Assembly (NCBI GenBank): GCA_019828545.1
Contig: JACVRA010000148.1
Location: forward strand, 1-64,000
Source: Paracamarosporium sp. OC-R06-R3
Taxonomy: Eukaryota; Ascomycota; Dothideomycetes; Pleosporales; Didymosphaeriaceae
Length of the DNA stretch: 64,000 nt
Reading direction: 5' to 3'
Under the pieces are notes generated by a model that was given only the letters and a program-made list of their open reading frames with translations, searched no databases and was not told the DNA's origin. A program made the position numbers and the translations under genes. Shown here one piece after another: positions 12,055-22,822 of the stretch. Numbering within the stretch: the first letter of the stretch is position 1; each line of letters begins with the position of its first letter.

Positions 12055-13616
12055 TTAATGATGGTTGGACGCAAGTTCATGTATCACTTCGTGCCTATCC
12101 AACTCCACAATTGTCTCCATCTCGTTCAATTCGCTACGCCCTTGCTTTGAAGGCAGCTCATAGACATCTCCACCTGTTATCTCCGCTTCTGCACCTGTCG
12201 GTTCTCCGGAAGAAGTCTTCTCTTCGTCAGCAATCGCGAGCGACTGGCTGTGTGCTCTGCGACGTCTGCGCTCGTACATAATCCAACCACCGACAAGGAT
12301 CGCAACTGCCGCTATACTGCCAATCACAATACCTGCAATTGCACCGCCAGATAGACGACTCTTCCGATGGATCCCCTCACCAGGTATAACTGAAGGCGTA
12401 GCATCTCTAGCAGGTACTATGACTATATCCGTATCAATCTTGTTCCAACGAGCTGCGCTGACGTTGAAAATGCCCTGCTCAAAATCCACACCAATATACG
12501 CTTCTTGCAGAAACACCCTGCCTATCGCATATTGCGTTTCATTATCAGCCCTCCGAATAGGAAAATAGTTGGTTGCATTAGCAAATATCGGGAACGAGGC
12601 CTGCAGGTCGAATGCCGCATACGGGAACTGGATAATAGTGTTGTTTCCGCCCATCAAGGTATTGGTTCCAACGGTGAAAGTCAGCATGGGATTCTGCTGG
12701 CGAAGCCGGTCCCTCGTCGCATCTGAAAGGGCGTATCGACCAGAAGTCTGGTCGTACTCGAGGCCGAATGCAGATTCGAAGCGGTCGCAGACTGATCGCG
12801 GTAACCATAAATCTGTGATCGAGGAATCAATTGGGGCGAGGATGGGTTCGGTGGTAATCATGGAAAGTGTCCCGTTGAGAGAGTTGGTGACTAGAATATC
12901 CTGGAGGCCGACTGTCAGAGCCCGAGAAAGGTCCGTGTTGATGTCGATCGTCAATGGCGTGGTTGCGCGAGAATTGTCGTATCCTCCCAGTACAAGGCTT
13001 GCGGGTACTCTAGTTTCTCGATACGGTGCGCCTGCTTGATAACCATAGGCAAGGCTAGGGATGGACTTCTCGTCCTTCAAAGTCACGAGCAGTGACGCGG
13101 AATTGATCGTTTCCGAGAAATTCAGAGGGACAGGCGACAAGCCGAGTTGACCTAGCCAGAACCCTGGCGCGGCGTAAGCGGTAGTCGGAAAGTGGTTCAG
13201 TGTGGTATTTGATAGTTTGAGTGTGTCAAAGCCGCTCATCCCGTTCCCGGTAATTCCTCGATCTCTTTCCAGACCAAGCTGATACAACCCAATCGCTTCC
13301 CAGGTCGTCGAAAGGTTTGTTTGGAATCCAGGGCTGGACCGTTGCGCGAAAGGCGCAGTACCGCGAGACGCACCACATCTCGCTGGGTCTGCTGATATCT
13401 TGACGCATTCATCGGCTATAGGTACCCACAAATTCTGGCCTTGGAATGATGGTAAAACCTGGAAAGATTGTGGTGGAGTGCCGACCTCGACACTAAATCT
13501 GTTGTAATCAATCAGTAAGTCAGTAATGGGGTCATAGGATACGCTACATACGTTGACCAGCTTCCATCGTTTCCGAACCATGTACCAGACACAGGTAGGA
13601 TTATTGGTGCAACCAT
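12055..13616 (-). CDS. Membrane-anchored aspartic-peptidase-like protein, probably inactive
   Basis: The protein has the pepsin (A1) fold but degenerate catalytic sites. Exons are 13616-13552 and 13498-12055, with a 53-base phase-2 intron (GTATGT/ACAG), giving 502 residues. The N-terminal signature GNDGSWSTFSVEVGTPPQ is well preserved. Where active enzymes carry the first Asp-Thr/Ser-Gly, this protein reads VLPSFQGQNLWV, so the aspartate is replaced by Ser39. The second site retains Asp246 but as Asp-Ser-Ser. Many Asn-X-Ser/Thr sites suggest an extracellular domain. A Gly/Ala-rich membrane segment (about 405-430) is followed by four to five arginines and an acidic cytoplasmic tail of about 70 residues. 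No signal peptide is visible at the chosen ATG, and an in-frame stop lies just upstream, so a missed 5' exon is possible. It is divergent from the wall protein at 14113. Confidence 0.8.
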
Positions 13617-14112
13617 GTTCCTGCTTCAACTTTGCATCTCGGACACGGGAGTAGGCTTGAGGAGATGTGAGCAGTCAAGTCATGCTTGCTAATATTCTGC
13701 CAAGCCAGCTTGTCCTTTCGATAGTGGCTCACACACCGGGTGCATTGTTGGCGTAGGATGTTCATGCCTGATTTGTGGTTCGGTCCACTGCTTAAAATTT
13801 GGTGCATGCAGGCTATTGGCTCGTCGACCGTATTCAACACTTACAGCCTCGTCACCTCCGCCCCATCTCCCCAAATTGGGCCTGGAATCGCGTTCAGATG
13901 CAGTTTCACAGCCTTGTGTGCCGTGAAAACCAATCACTGGACCATGCCAAAATCCTTCGAGGCGGGGGCCAAATTGTAGCACACAAGGCTGAGCTCACCC
14001 AGAACATAAGAATTGTTTACATGAGAGCCTCAAGACGGCATTTTCAAATCTCAGCCTTTTCGTCCAGGGCAGCTGAACTCGCTGAAAGCGCACAAGCCGA
14101 GTCCTAGCCGCC
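13617..14112. promoter_or_regulatory. Shared divergent upstream region of two surface-protein genes
   Basis: About 500 bases separate the start codons of the minus-strand peptidase-like gene and the plus-strand wall protein, so this should hold both promoters. I recognise no specific operator. Short open frames here lack any family signal. Confidence 0.5.
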
Positions 14113-15864
14113 ATGCGACGATACTTTGGTCAAGTATCTCGGCAAGTGGCCATACTTGCGCTAAGTCATTTGGTTTCTATCTGCTCAGGTATGTTTCGAG
14201 AGATGCAGGTTTTGAATACTATATCTAATATAGTTCTCTCATTGTAGCATCCATATGTACTGTGACCATTCCCATAACATCAGTCGCCACTGTCACGCAA
14301 GTCCCTACAACTGTAACTACGGTCGCAACGCAAACCATCGTGGCAACCACCTATTATATAACCCCTTTCAGCAATGGAACTACCTCGACCAGGACTGAGT
14401 ATGCGAGCGTTGCGACACTTGTGTCGATCGCGAAGCGCACGGCATGGTCTTCTGATTCATCACTTATGTAGGGGTCAGCGCGATATCAGCAGGGAAGCCA
14501 ACAGCTGATGCCTTTAGAATCACGAGCAAGCAAGCTTATCCCAATATTACATCGACTATATCACCATCATCGACCCAGAACTCGACCCTCTCAACTTGCG
14601 TGACCGTCACACTCCCGGTCACTACCGCAATAACCATAACCCTTCCTGGCGAGACCATCACGAGCACATTCACAACGCTCCGTGCCACTACGCTTTTTGA
14701 CTACGATTACCTTTCTCCGGGGACCTTTGAGCCAACTGTGACGGAACCAGCGTGAGTGACTTTGTTAATGTTATCGCCTGGCGCAAGAGTGTAACTGACC
14801 AAACTGGTAGAGGTGGAACATCTGCAATGGTACCGCTCCCGGTGCAGACATCAACGGCGCAAACATCACTAGGTAGTTCGCTAGCAGCGACGAGAAGAAG
14901 TTCTGCCGAACCTGTAAACACAGCGCCACCACAGACTATTGGAGGACAGCCTCCGCAGACCATTGGACAACCTCCACAAAGTATCGGACAGCCTCCACAG
15001 ACTGTGGGAGGACAACCTCCATCTCCGCCTCAAGATTCGGCAAGAAGCTCCCTTGGTGCTCCCATAATACCGCCTGTTGAAGAGCCGCAAGTAACCAGAA
15101 GGCCTATAGCTACTTTACCCGGAATAGGACCGATCGACATCGATCCATCGCAAAGCGCGATCTTCGTCAGTAATATAGCCAGCCCAATAGCACCCGGTCA
15201 GCAAACCACGATTGGAAACGTCCCCGTCTCCTTCGATTCATCAGCATCTTTCGTAGTCATAGGCAACACACAAACCATATCAATACCTCCAACCATCCCC
15301 CAAACAGCGACACCCCCCGATACCACTGTAGCGCTCTCAGAGATACTTCCAAACCTCCAGCCAGGTCAGGCCACCGTCATCGGCTCCCTAACAGTATCCC
15401 TCGACCCGTCCTCCTCTGCAATCATTATCGGCACTTCAACGATCCCACTCACCGCCGCACCAAGCGCGCTTGTTGTGCAGGCAACGCCTGCTCTACCTCC
15501 AGCACTTGCCTCTAGCTTCTCCTTCATACCCGCCACAGCAGGTGGAGGCCTACTGCTTCCCAACGGACAAACGTTGGCTCCGGGACACGCTACGACCTAC
15601 GCAGGTGTCACAGTATCGCTTGCATCCGGAACCGCGACGATTGTGGTGGTTGATGGTACGTTGTCGATTACAGCGACGGGAAGCCCAGGAGGGAACCTTG
15701 CGAGTTATGTGTACAGTGGGGGTAGGGGTCCTGTTGCGTCGACGGAAATCGGTACGGCCAGTAATGCAGAGTTCACTGGAGGTGCGATGCGGAGAGTTAG
15801 CTTAGAGCTGTGGGATTGGGAATATGTTTTGAATGGGGTTGTTGCTGGGTTGCTTCTTGGTTAA
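14113..15864 (+). CDS. Secreted Ser/Thr/Pro-rich cell wall protein, GPI-anchor-like
   Basis: I do not recognise a named family. The model has four exons: 14113-14188, 14248-14467, 14518-14751 and 14811-15864, 527 residues, with all introns 50-59 bases and in phase. Residues 1-24 look like a signal peptide (hydrophobic VAILALSHLVSICS). Residues 26-170 are dominated by Thr, Val and Ser (for example TVATQTIVATTYY). Next comes a short tandem run of PPQTIGGQ / PPQTIGQ / PPQSIGQ / PPQTVGGQ units near residues 230-265. Two or three longer modules then repeat the pattern of a glycine-containing turn followed by TIGNVPVSFD or VIGSLTVSLD, ending with YAGVTVSLASG. The last residues are hydrophobic (NGVVAGLLLG), as in GPI-anchored proteins. 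The likely location is the cell wall or plasma membrane surface. The weakest splice is the donor GTAGGG of intron 2. Confidence 0.75.
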
Positions 15865-17525
15865 TAGAAGTTCTATGTATAATAGTGGGTGGCACAGATT
15901 TTCGGCATTCTAGCAAGTCCATAATCCTCGGTGTCACCATTATTCTGAGCCTCTAATGAAGTTTGTCGGGATCCTGTCCACACGCTGCAGATCCTTTACT
16001 AAAATTAGTGACTTATACTAGGTAGCTTAGTAGTTAGAGGATTATAGCTTAAGCATGTTTCTTCGTTAGAATGCCTTAGTAAAATAGTACTAGGAGCCCG
16101 CCACCGGTGACACATCCACTTGATTAACTCATCTCATCAAAGACTATTAAATGATGTTAGCTTATGTAAGCCACTCAGAGCAGATACAAAAGCTCGTGAA
16201 GAGTGCGACTTTCTTCCCCTCTCACACAAACTTCTCTATTTAGAGTTTTAAAAACGAACTACAAAACAAAAATGCCTAATGTGGTGCGTCGTGCGGTGGG
16301 ACTAAAAGAGAAGCCGTTATATTGCCATGTGGAGCTTGTACTGGAGTGTCCAAATACAATAAAAGTGGTTTCATGGACCTTTGTGGGAGTCTGGTACATG
16401 TGGCTCGAGAGTTAATTCCGTGCCGAGTGGCAATCGCACAACACCCAAATGGAACACAAAGCTCTTCTACGTTCCTTCACATAGGTTCTGAACGGAAAAA
16501 TATCGAACCCACACAACCTCGACCTTTTGGACGCAGACAAAAGCAAAGAGGGAACATTTCACGTACATCTCTGTGCTGTGGGCCAATAACTCCCACTATA
16601 AAATCTAATGTCGGGTTCATCTGAGAAGTCCTCAAAATCCAAGCTCCCATTGGTCATGGTGGATGCTCCATGAGCAAGATCATTTTTCATCAAACGATGA
16701 CGATGATGGTCCTCACCATTTATTTCGCTTACGAAATGGTATCCCAGAAGAAGTATAAAGCTTCCTCGATATTTGTTGCCTTGCTGTACAGAAGGCTTTT
16801 ACCTGTGTGGAAAGACTAAAATGTTCCCTGGAAGAGTGCATGTGGTACTCTGAGCGCTCCTCTTTTGCGGAGTTGAGATGATAGACTAACCGTATATTGA
16901 TTTTGTTTTGAAAATCGGAGTCTCATTGAGTATGGCATCGTGATGAGCATGGATTGCACGTGATGTTGAACATCACCGCAGCTTTTGTTTTGGTATGTGG
17001 CTCATTTAAACTTTTGAACGACCATGAGAGCTGTTCCTTGATTTCTGAAATTTGTCTCGTCAGTTCGTGGGAAGAACGGGATATTTGAGGTGAGGACCTT
17101 GTGTGACGAACGATAATTCAAAGCGCATCTCAGTTGTGCTGCATGGCGACTTGAAAGTTGGCGTGAAACAACCTATGGAAAACTACCATGATAACGTAAA
17201 GTGTGGTCACACCACCCATGATATGAGGACGCAATGCTGTGGGGTGTGCTACCCTGGGATCCGCGGACTGATATATAAACATAAGGCATTGAGTTGTGTT
17301 GTCAAAGAACTGATCCTACACTACACAATAGATCTTCATGGATTGTGAATAGAGAAAACTATTCTGTTTCAGTGCACATAATTTAGGAAGTGCAAAACAT
17401 GCTTGTCACAGCTGGATGTTACTGGATTTCGACGTTATTGTTACTACTACCTAGCCAACACTAATCATATGTTCCACTTTGATGAATCTACGTCTTTTCA
17501 ACGGAGAAAGGCTGGTATTTTAAGG
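15865..17525. other. AT-rich gene-free interval
   Basis: No gene is supported. The segment is more AT-rich than the flanking genes, and its open frames are 60-100 codons without domains. It sits between the wall-protein gene and a decayed Thr-rich gene, so it may be old duplicated or mobile DNA, but I could not recognise an element or terminal repeats. Confidence 0.5.
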
Positions 17526-18063
17526 CTACAAACGCGCCGTGGAGCACGTGATCACCGCTGCTGTCACAGTAACCGTGCCTATTGTATAGCTCGTGGAATT
17601 GACGGTGGTAGTTGCGGTGGTGTAAATCTACATTAAGTTAAATAAGCAAAATGTATACATAAATATGTAGTTCAGGACCAGCTTACCGTAACGGTCGCAA
17701 CGCCGCTTTGTGCGCCGGTTATAGTGGTAGTGCCAGACGGATTACTTGTGATCATGGCGGTGCCAGAAGGATCCGCCGTTATGGTACTAAAGCTTTTATC
17801 AGCATCGTGGTTTCGGATAATGTTAAGAAGTCTTACGTAGTAGTTGTCTGAGTAAAATTGGCCGTCTGTATTATTGTATTCGTTGTCGTAATGTACGTCT
17901 CGTCGTTGATGCTGCTACCGATCTCGATGTAGCAAGTGGGACAACCCGGCTGGACGAAGGAGAAGCAAGACTTCATGTAGACGATACGACAGTAATTGAG
18001 CAAGAAGAAATAGTATTCGTTGACATGGTAGTCACCGTAAAGTTTCCGCCGAGAACTTGGCAT
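17526..18063 (-). pseudogene. Thr/Ser-rich surface protein gene, 5' end frameshifted
   Basis: Three blocks join in frame on the minus strand with good splice sites: 18063-17837 (donor GTAAGA), 17786-17687 (acceptor TTTAG, donor GTAAGC) and 17627-17526 (acceptor TGTAG). They encode Thr-rich text such as DETYITTTNTIIQ, GTTTITGAQSGVATVT and STSYTIGTVTVTAAVIT. In the first block the frame is interrupted. The upstream Thr-rich reading (LGGNFTVTTMSTNT, SCSITVVSST) lies in a different frame and ends at TGA, and the following Cys-rich part (KSCFSFVQPGCPTC) is in the frame that continues. No signal peptide or start codon fits both. This looks like a frameshifted relic of a secreted protein. A sequencing error or short active form cannot be excluded. 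Confidence 0.55.
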
Positions 18064-18182
18064 TGTGATTCATATTCGGGCTTTTGTACTGTTGATCATA
18101 TTCAATGACATGCTCATTTCGTGTTACGCTACAATAAAGAGGCCCCAATCATACAAGACGCACTACTCATTACATCATAACT

Positions 18183-19883
18183 TTATAGGTAGGTGCCAAG
18201 GTTGACATGGACCGCCTTGACCTGCGTATATGATTGTAGAGCGGCCTCTCCCAATTCCCTGCCAATACCAGATTGCTTGTATCCACCGAACGGAATGCCG
18301 AAGTGAGAGTCTTGTGAACTGTTGATCTATCATTCATATTAGCATATATCATTTGACGACAATGGCAATTGTGCTTACCCAAACCATTCCTGCTTCGATG
18401 TTCCCTGCTACCCTGTGACCACGCATGATGTCTTTGGTGAAAACGGCAGCGCCAAGACCATACTGGGTATCATTTGCCTTCTGAACGGCCTCTTCCTCCG
18501 TCTTGAAAGGCTGAATGACTACAAAAGGTCCGAAAATCTCCTCCTGGACAATCTTGATGTCGTTGTTGGTAGTGGTAAAAACAGCAGGCTCGACGAAGTA
18601 GCCCTTATCGGGGATGCCGGATTGTTGGCCTCCGTGGATGAGCTCGGCACCATCGGACTTTGCGTGATCAAGGTATGAGAGAATTTTCTCTTTCGCTGCC
18701 TGGTTGATTTGGGGTGGGTGACTGGTGTTGGCATCGAATTGGCTGCCAACGTTCGTGTTCTCTTTAGTATGCTTCTTGAAAGCCTCAAGGAACTTGTCCC
18801 AAATAGTCTCCTGAACGTAAAGTCGCGACGTTGCTGTGCACACTTGGCCAGCACCGCCTGAATGAAGTGTCAGTCGGACAGAATTCAGAGGCAGGAGGTG
18901 AAAGCGTACCCATAATTCCCATGTGGGACCACCTGACAGCCTGGTCAAGATCGCAATCGTCAAAGACTAAAAGTGGACTCTTGCCACCGGTCTCTAGTGT
19001 GATAGCCTTAAGACTTCCTGCGGCAGCCTTCATGATGGCTTTGCCCGTAAGGGTACTTCCAGTGAACGCAATCTTGTCAACCTTAGGATGCTCAGAAAGA
19101 CGCGAACCGGCAGTCCGTCCGTTGCCATTGACAACGTTAACAACACCAGCAGGAAATCCGGCCTCCTTGATGAGTGAAGCAAGGTAAAGAGCACTGAGGG
19201 GCGTTTGTTCGGCGGGCTTCAGCACCACAGTGTTACCGCACGCGAGCGCAGGACCGAGCTTCCAAGCAGCCATCTGTTCATTGTCAATAGACGAACATAT
19301 GGTAAGCTCGAGTCAACCTACCATGACTGGGAAATTCCAAGGAATGATCTGTCCGCAGACACCTGTTTCTCATCAATAATGGATCTTGGAACAAATGGAG
19401 CAAATACTCACCAAGAGGTTCGCGCTTTGTATATGCTAGCTTCGTCTTGGATGTCTCGATCGTTTGGCCGTAAATCTTATCCGCCCAACCGGCGTAGTAT
19501 CTAAAGACGGCGATGGTCTCGCCTACATCCTCGTCGAGCGCCTGTTGGTAAGGCTTGCCATTATCCCACGCGTCAATGGTAGCAAGGATGTGCGCATTTT
19601 TTTCACAGAGGTCTCCCAACTTCCACAATAGCGCACCACGCTCGGCAGCAGAGAGGTCACTCCATGCAGATGACTTGAATGCTTTGCGAGCTGCTGATAC
19701 GGCGATGTCGACATCTTCCGCGCCACCGGATGCCACCTTAGCGATGACCGACTCGTCATAAGGGTTTATAGCCTCAAGAGTTTCACCGGACTTCGCTGCT
19801 ACAAACTCGTTGTCAATGAACAGGCCAGTGGGTTGCGTCCAGGTAGCGCCGTTGGGTGCCTTGAGCTCGATAGACTCTGCCAT
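18183..19883 (-). CDS. NAD(P)+-dependent aldehyde dehydrogenase
   Basis: This enzyme oxidises an aldehyde to the acid. Five exons (19883-19412, 19362-19322, 19273-18910, 18857-18379, 18326-18183) are joined by introns of 48-52 bases, giving 499 residues, the normal size of the class. The oxyanion Asn lies in PWNFP (exon 2), the cofactor motif is FTGSTLTGK, the general-base Glu265 lies in LETGGK, and the catalytic Cys298 lies in [12 protein letters not shown] start at MAESIEL, where homology begins. An in-frame ATG at 19964 would add a hydrophobic stretch and is less likely. It shares an 840-base divergent upstream region with an APC permease and neighbours an N-demethylase-like gene, which suggests a role in amine-derived aldehyde oxidation. 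Substrate specificity cannot be read from sequence. Confidence 0.93.
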
Positions 19884-20722
19884 GGTGGGTATCAAAAATG
19901 AGAAAATGCCTGAAAAGATCAAGATGAGAACGAGGAAAGGATTGAGATAAGTGCAGAGCTCCAACGAGCAGATAATGCCCCTATCTATAATATGGATCGG
20001 AAATCTCGGTCCCCACGGCTTTCCGAAGGTCGGAAGTAACCCCGCAGCAGAACACGGCTAAGCCCTTCATGGTACATCACGGCTGGTCGCAAAATGGCTA
20101 AAGCCGCCGAAGGGAGGGGCGCTCGAAACTGGATTCGAAGGAGCGCTGGAGTTGAACGTGACTCGGACCGATCGTCTCGTTGTGCCCTCCAAATTGCCGG
20201 ATTAGGACTAGATACCTACGCTTGCATGGGCTGGGCACGGTCGTGCTCCACACCTCCACTGTCTCGTGGCCACTTCTGGTACCTGCACCAGGTCGCTAGA
20301 TAATGCCTATCAAACTGCCGCATTGGGAGTCAACTGCCCGAGACTCTGATGGTGTCTAACTTACCAGATGTCCAGAAATTCCAGGCGAGCTCGACAGCAA
20401 GATAAGGCTCCACAGGACTCCGGGGCCCCGCGCGGAAAGTCGTAATGCCTATCTACTTGCCGCATCAGACGACGCCACAGAGGGCTATCTCTGTTATGGC
20501 CGAGCGGGTCGTGCCTCTGGCGATGAGATAGCCCTTCAGGGACCATCCTCACTAATGGACGGCGTGGTAATAGTCAGTGCTCCATGTTTCTGCGACCAGG
20601 CTCCTCGTGATACGTATATTCACCATGCTCCTACGCCGCAGACGCCGTGATACCCTCCTTGAGATATTTTGTGAGCGCAACAACCGCCATCGTCATCTTT
20701 TCCATTTCTCATCTCAGCCAAC
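19884..20722. promoter_or_regulatory. Divergent promoter of aldehyde dehydrogenase and permease
   Basis: This region separates the two start codons. It carries six HGATAR sites, the binding consensus of AreA/Nit2 nitrogen regulators, at 20298-20303, 20307-20312, 20400-20405, 20449-20454, 20485-20490 and 20526-20531. It also carries an imperfect direct repeat (20301-20323 and 20443-20465, 20 of 23 positions identical) that starts TAATGCCTATC and ends TGCCGCAT. The clustering suggests nitrogen-metabolite control plus a pathway-specific site. Function is inferred. Confidence 0.6.
20301..20465. repeat. Two-copy 23-bp direct repeat in divergent promoter
   Basis: Copies at 20301-20323 and 20443-20465 differ at three central positions and are 142 bases apart. 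Each contains a GATA site (on the minus strand) and a TGCCGCAT end. The spacing and location make a regulator-binding role more likely than chance, but this is inference. Confidence 0.6.
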
Positions 20723-22317
20723 ATGACAAGCACATCCGAAAAAAAAGACTTTGACAACATCATGGGACGTGTATCCACTCATGACGAGGGCATTGTCCAA
20801 CATGTTCAACTCGGATACTCGACAACTCTCAAGAAGAATCGCTCTTTCTGGAGTGTCCTCGGCATGGTGCTTGCCATCGTCGCAGTTCCGTATGGATTTG
20901 GAGGGCCCATGATCAGCGCCCTTTACGGTGGTGGCCAGCTTTCTATGTTCGTCGGCCTCCTTGTCGTCCTTGTGCTCGATGGCGCCGTGGCTGTCTCACT
21001 CGCCGAGCTCGCGTCACGATATCCTACCTCCTCAGGCGTCTATTACTGGTCCTACCGACTCTGCGGCGAACACAAAAGGATGCGAAAAACTCTTTCGTTC
21101 ATCACAGGATGGTTTTGGTTGATTGGGAACTGGACAATCACGCTGTCTGTCAACTTCGGCTTTGCATCGTTAATTGCGGCGACCGTCTCCATATACCATC
21201 CAGAGTGGACTGCATCAAGCTGGGAGTTGCTGCTCATCTTCTACGCTGTATGCATTCTGACGTTTGTCATTTGTGCATTTGGAGACAAGATGCTACCTTA
21301 TGTTGATGCCGCAGCCGCACTGTGGAGCGTTGTCACTATCATCGCCGTTCTCGTAGGCGTCGCAGTCCAAGCGAAATCAGGTCGCCACTCAGCCTCATAT
21401 TCTCTCGGAAACTATGACACCAGCCTCTCAGGATGGGGTCAAGGATTCACTTTCTTCATCGGCCTGTTGCCTCCAGCGTATGCTTTCTCGGCCATTGGAA
21501 TGGTTACCTCTATGACGGAAGAATGTGCAGAACCTGAGGTTGAGGTATCGCGCTCGCTCGTCCTCTGCATACCCATCGGTGGTATAGCCTCTCTCTTCTT
21601 CATCCTGCCGCTCTGCTTTACGCTGCCACCTCTCGAAGATATCCTGGCGGCCCCCTACGGTCAGGCCCTGCCATACATCATCGCCACAGTCATGGGAACC
21701 AAAGCGGGCACTCTGATACTAATGGTCATGATTTTTCTTGTTACTTTGTTCTGCTCCATCAGTATCACTACAGGGGCTTCGCGTTGCACATGGGCTTTCT
21801 CTCGCGACCATGCGCTTCCGCTTGCTGGCATCTGGACCCGTACTGTGGCCGACTCGCCTATCTACGCTTTGACTCTCGTTACAGTCATCGAAATGCTTCT
21901 TGGGCTCATTAACTTGGGAAGCAGTGCTGCATTTACAGCATTCGCATCTGTGGGCGTTATAGCACTAGCCATCGGATATCTCGTTCCTATTGCAATCAGT
22001 CTTTTCAGCGGCCGTAAGGAGGTTTCACACGCAAAATGGAACGTGGGTCATATTGCAGGAACGGCGGCAAATGTCCTTGCCGTAGCCTGGATTGTGTTCG
22101 AGCTTGTTCTTTTCAGCATGCCGACTGCAATTCCGGTCACTGAAGTATCGATGAACTATGCTTCGGTCGTGCTGGTGGGGCTAGTCTCACTGAGCGGTAT
22201 CTGGTATGCTATCTGTGGGAGAAAACGTAAGTTGAAACCATCCTCAACTTTACCTCAATGCGCTAACCACAATTAGACTTTACGGGCCCGCCAGACGAGG
22301 TTGATGAAGTTTACTAA
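20723..22317 (+). CDS. APC-superfamily amino acid/amine permease
   Basis: This is a plasma-membrane transporter of the fungal amino acid/choline/GABA group (Uga4- and Hnm1-like). Exons are 20723-22226 and 22277-22317, with a 50-base phase-1 intron, giving 515 residues. About twelve membrane segments are visible from residue 45 to 495, after a hydrophilic N-terminus. Family hallmarks include GYSTTLKKNRSFWSVLG before the first segment, AELASRYPTSSGVYYWS in the first cytoplasmic loop, and TEECAEPEVEVSRSLVLCIP after the sixth segment. The short last exon encodes the acidic tail GPPDEVDEVY. It is divergent from the aldehyde dehydrogenase and lies tail-to-tail with the N-demethylase-like gene. The substrate is unknown; the context favours a nitrogenous or N-methylated compound. 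Confidence 0.9.
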
Positions 22318-22822
22318 GTGTGCACCACATAAGACACGTGTTTTTTTAGGTGGCGTATTGCAACGTTTATATACTCAACTATAGTGTTTTCTATCAGTTC
22401 ATATGCATGTCTTCATCGCTATGTTTGTTTCATAATCCGGTATCTCGAAGTTTAATCCCAGGTCGCTCTATATTCGTCTTAATATTTTGCAATTGAACTG
22501 GTGACACTTACATGAAGGTTAAAATATCCTTACCTATCAATATGTATGATATTCGAAGTAATGAGAATGGAGCTACGACATACTTAAGAGGTTTATATGC
22601 TGAATCGACGCTGATATGCCATGAGTTATACCTTAATAGTGGCAGAATTCCATCTCAAGCCAAGAGGCTAATCGTAAACACATATTTCAGTTGCGTAGGA
22701 AACAAAAATTCAACATGATTGTCATTTTCATATATATCTTATAACTTGTGACCATGTTCAGAAAGTTCGCTACCAGAATATACAACCAACGGGATATCGT
22801 GCTCTAGTCATATCCCTATCGA
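22318..22822. other. AT-rich interval between convergent genes
   Basis: This holds the 3' flanks of the permease and of the N-demethylase-like gene. I see no gene or structured element. The short plus-strand frame at 22512-22718 has no domain. Confidence 0.6.

Noticed and set aside
19884..19964. Upstream in-frame ATG giving the aldehyde dehydrogenase a hydrophobic N-terminal extension
   Set aside because: Homology starts at MAESIEL; the extension is Leu/Ile-rich leader translation. An ER-anchored isoform is possible but not supported.
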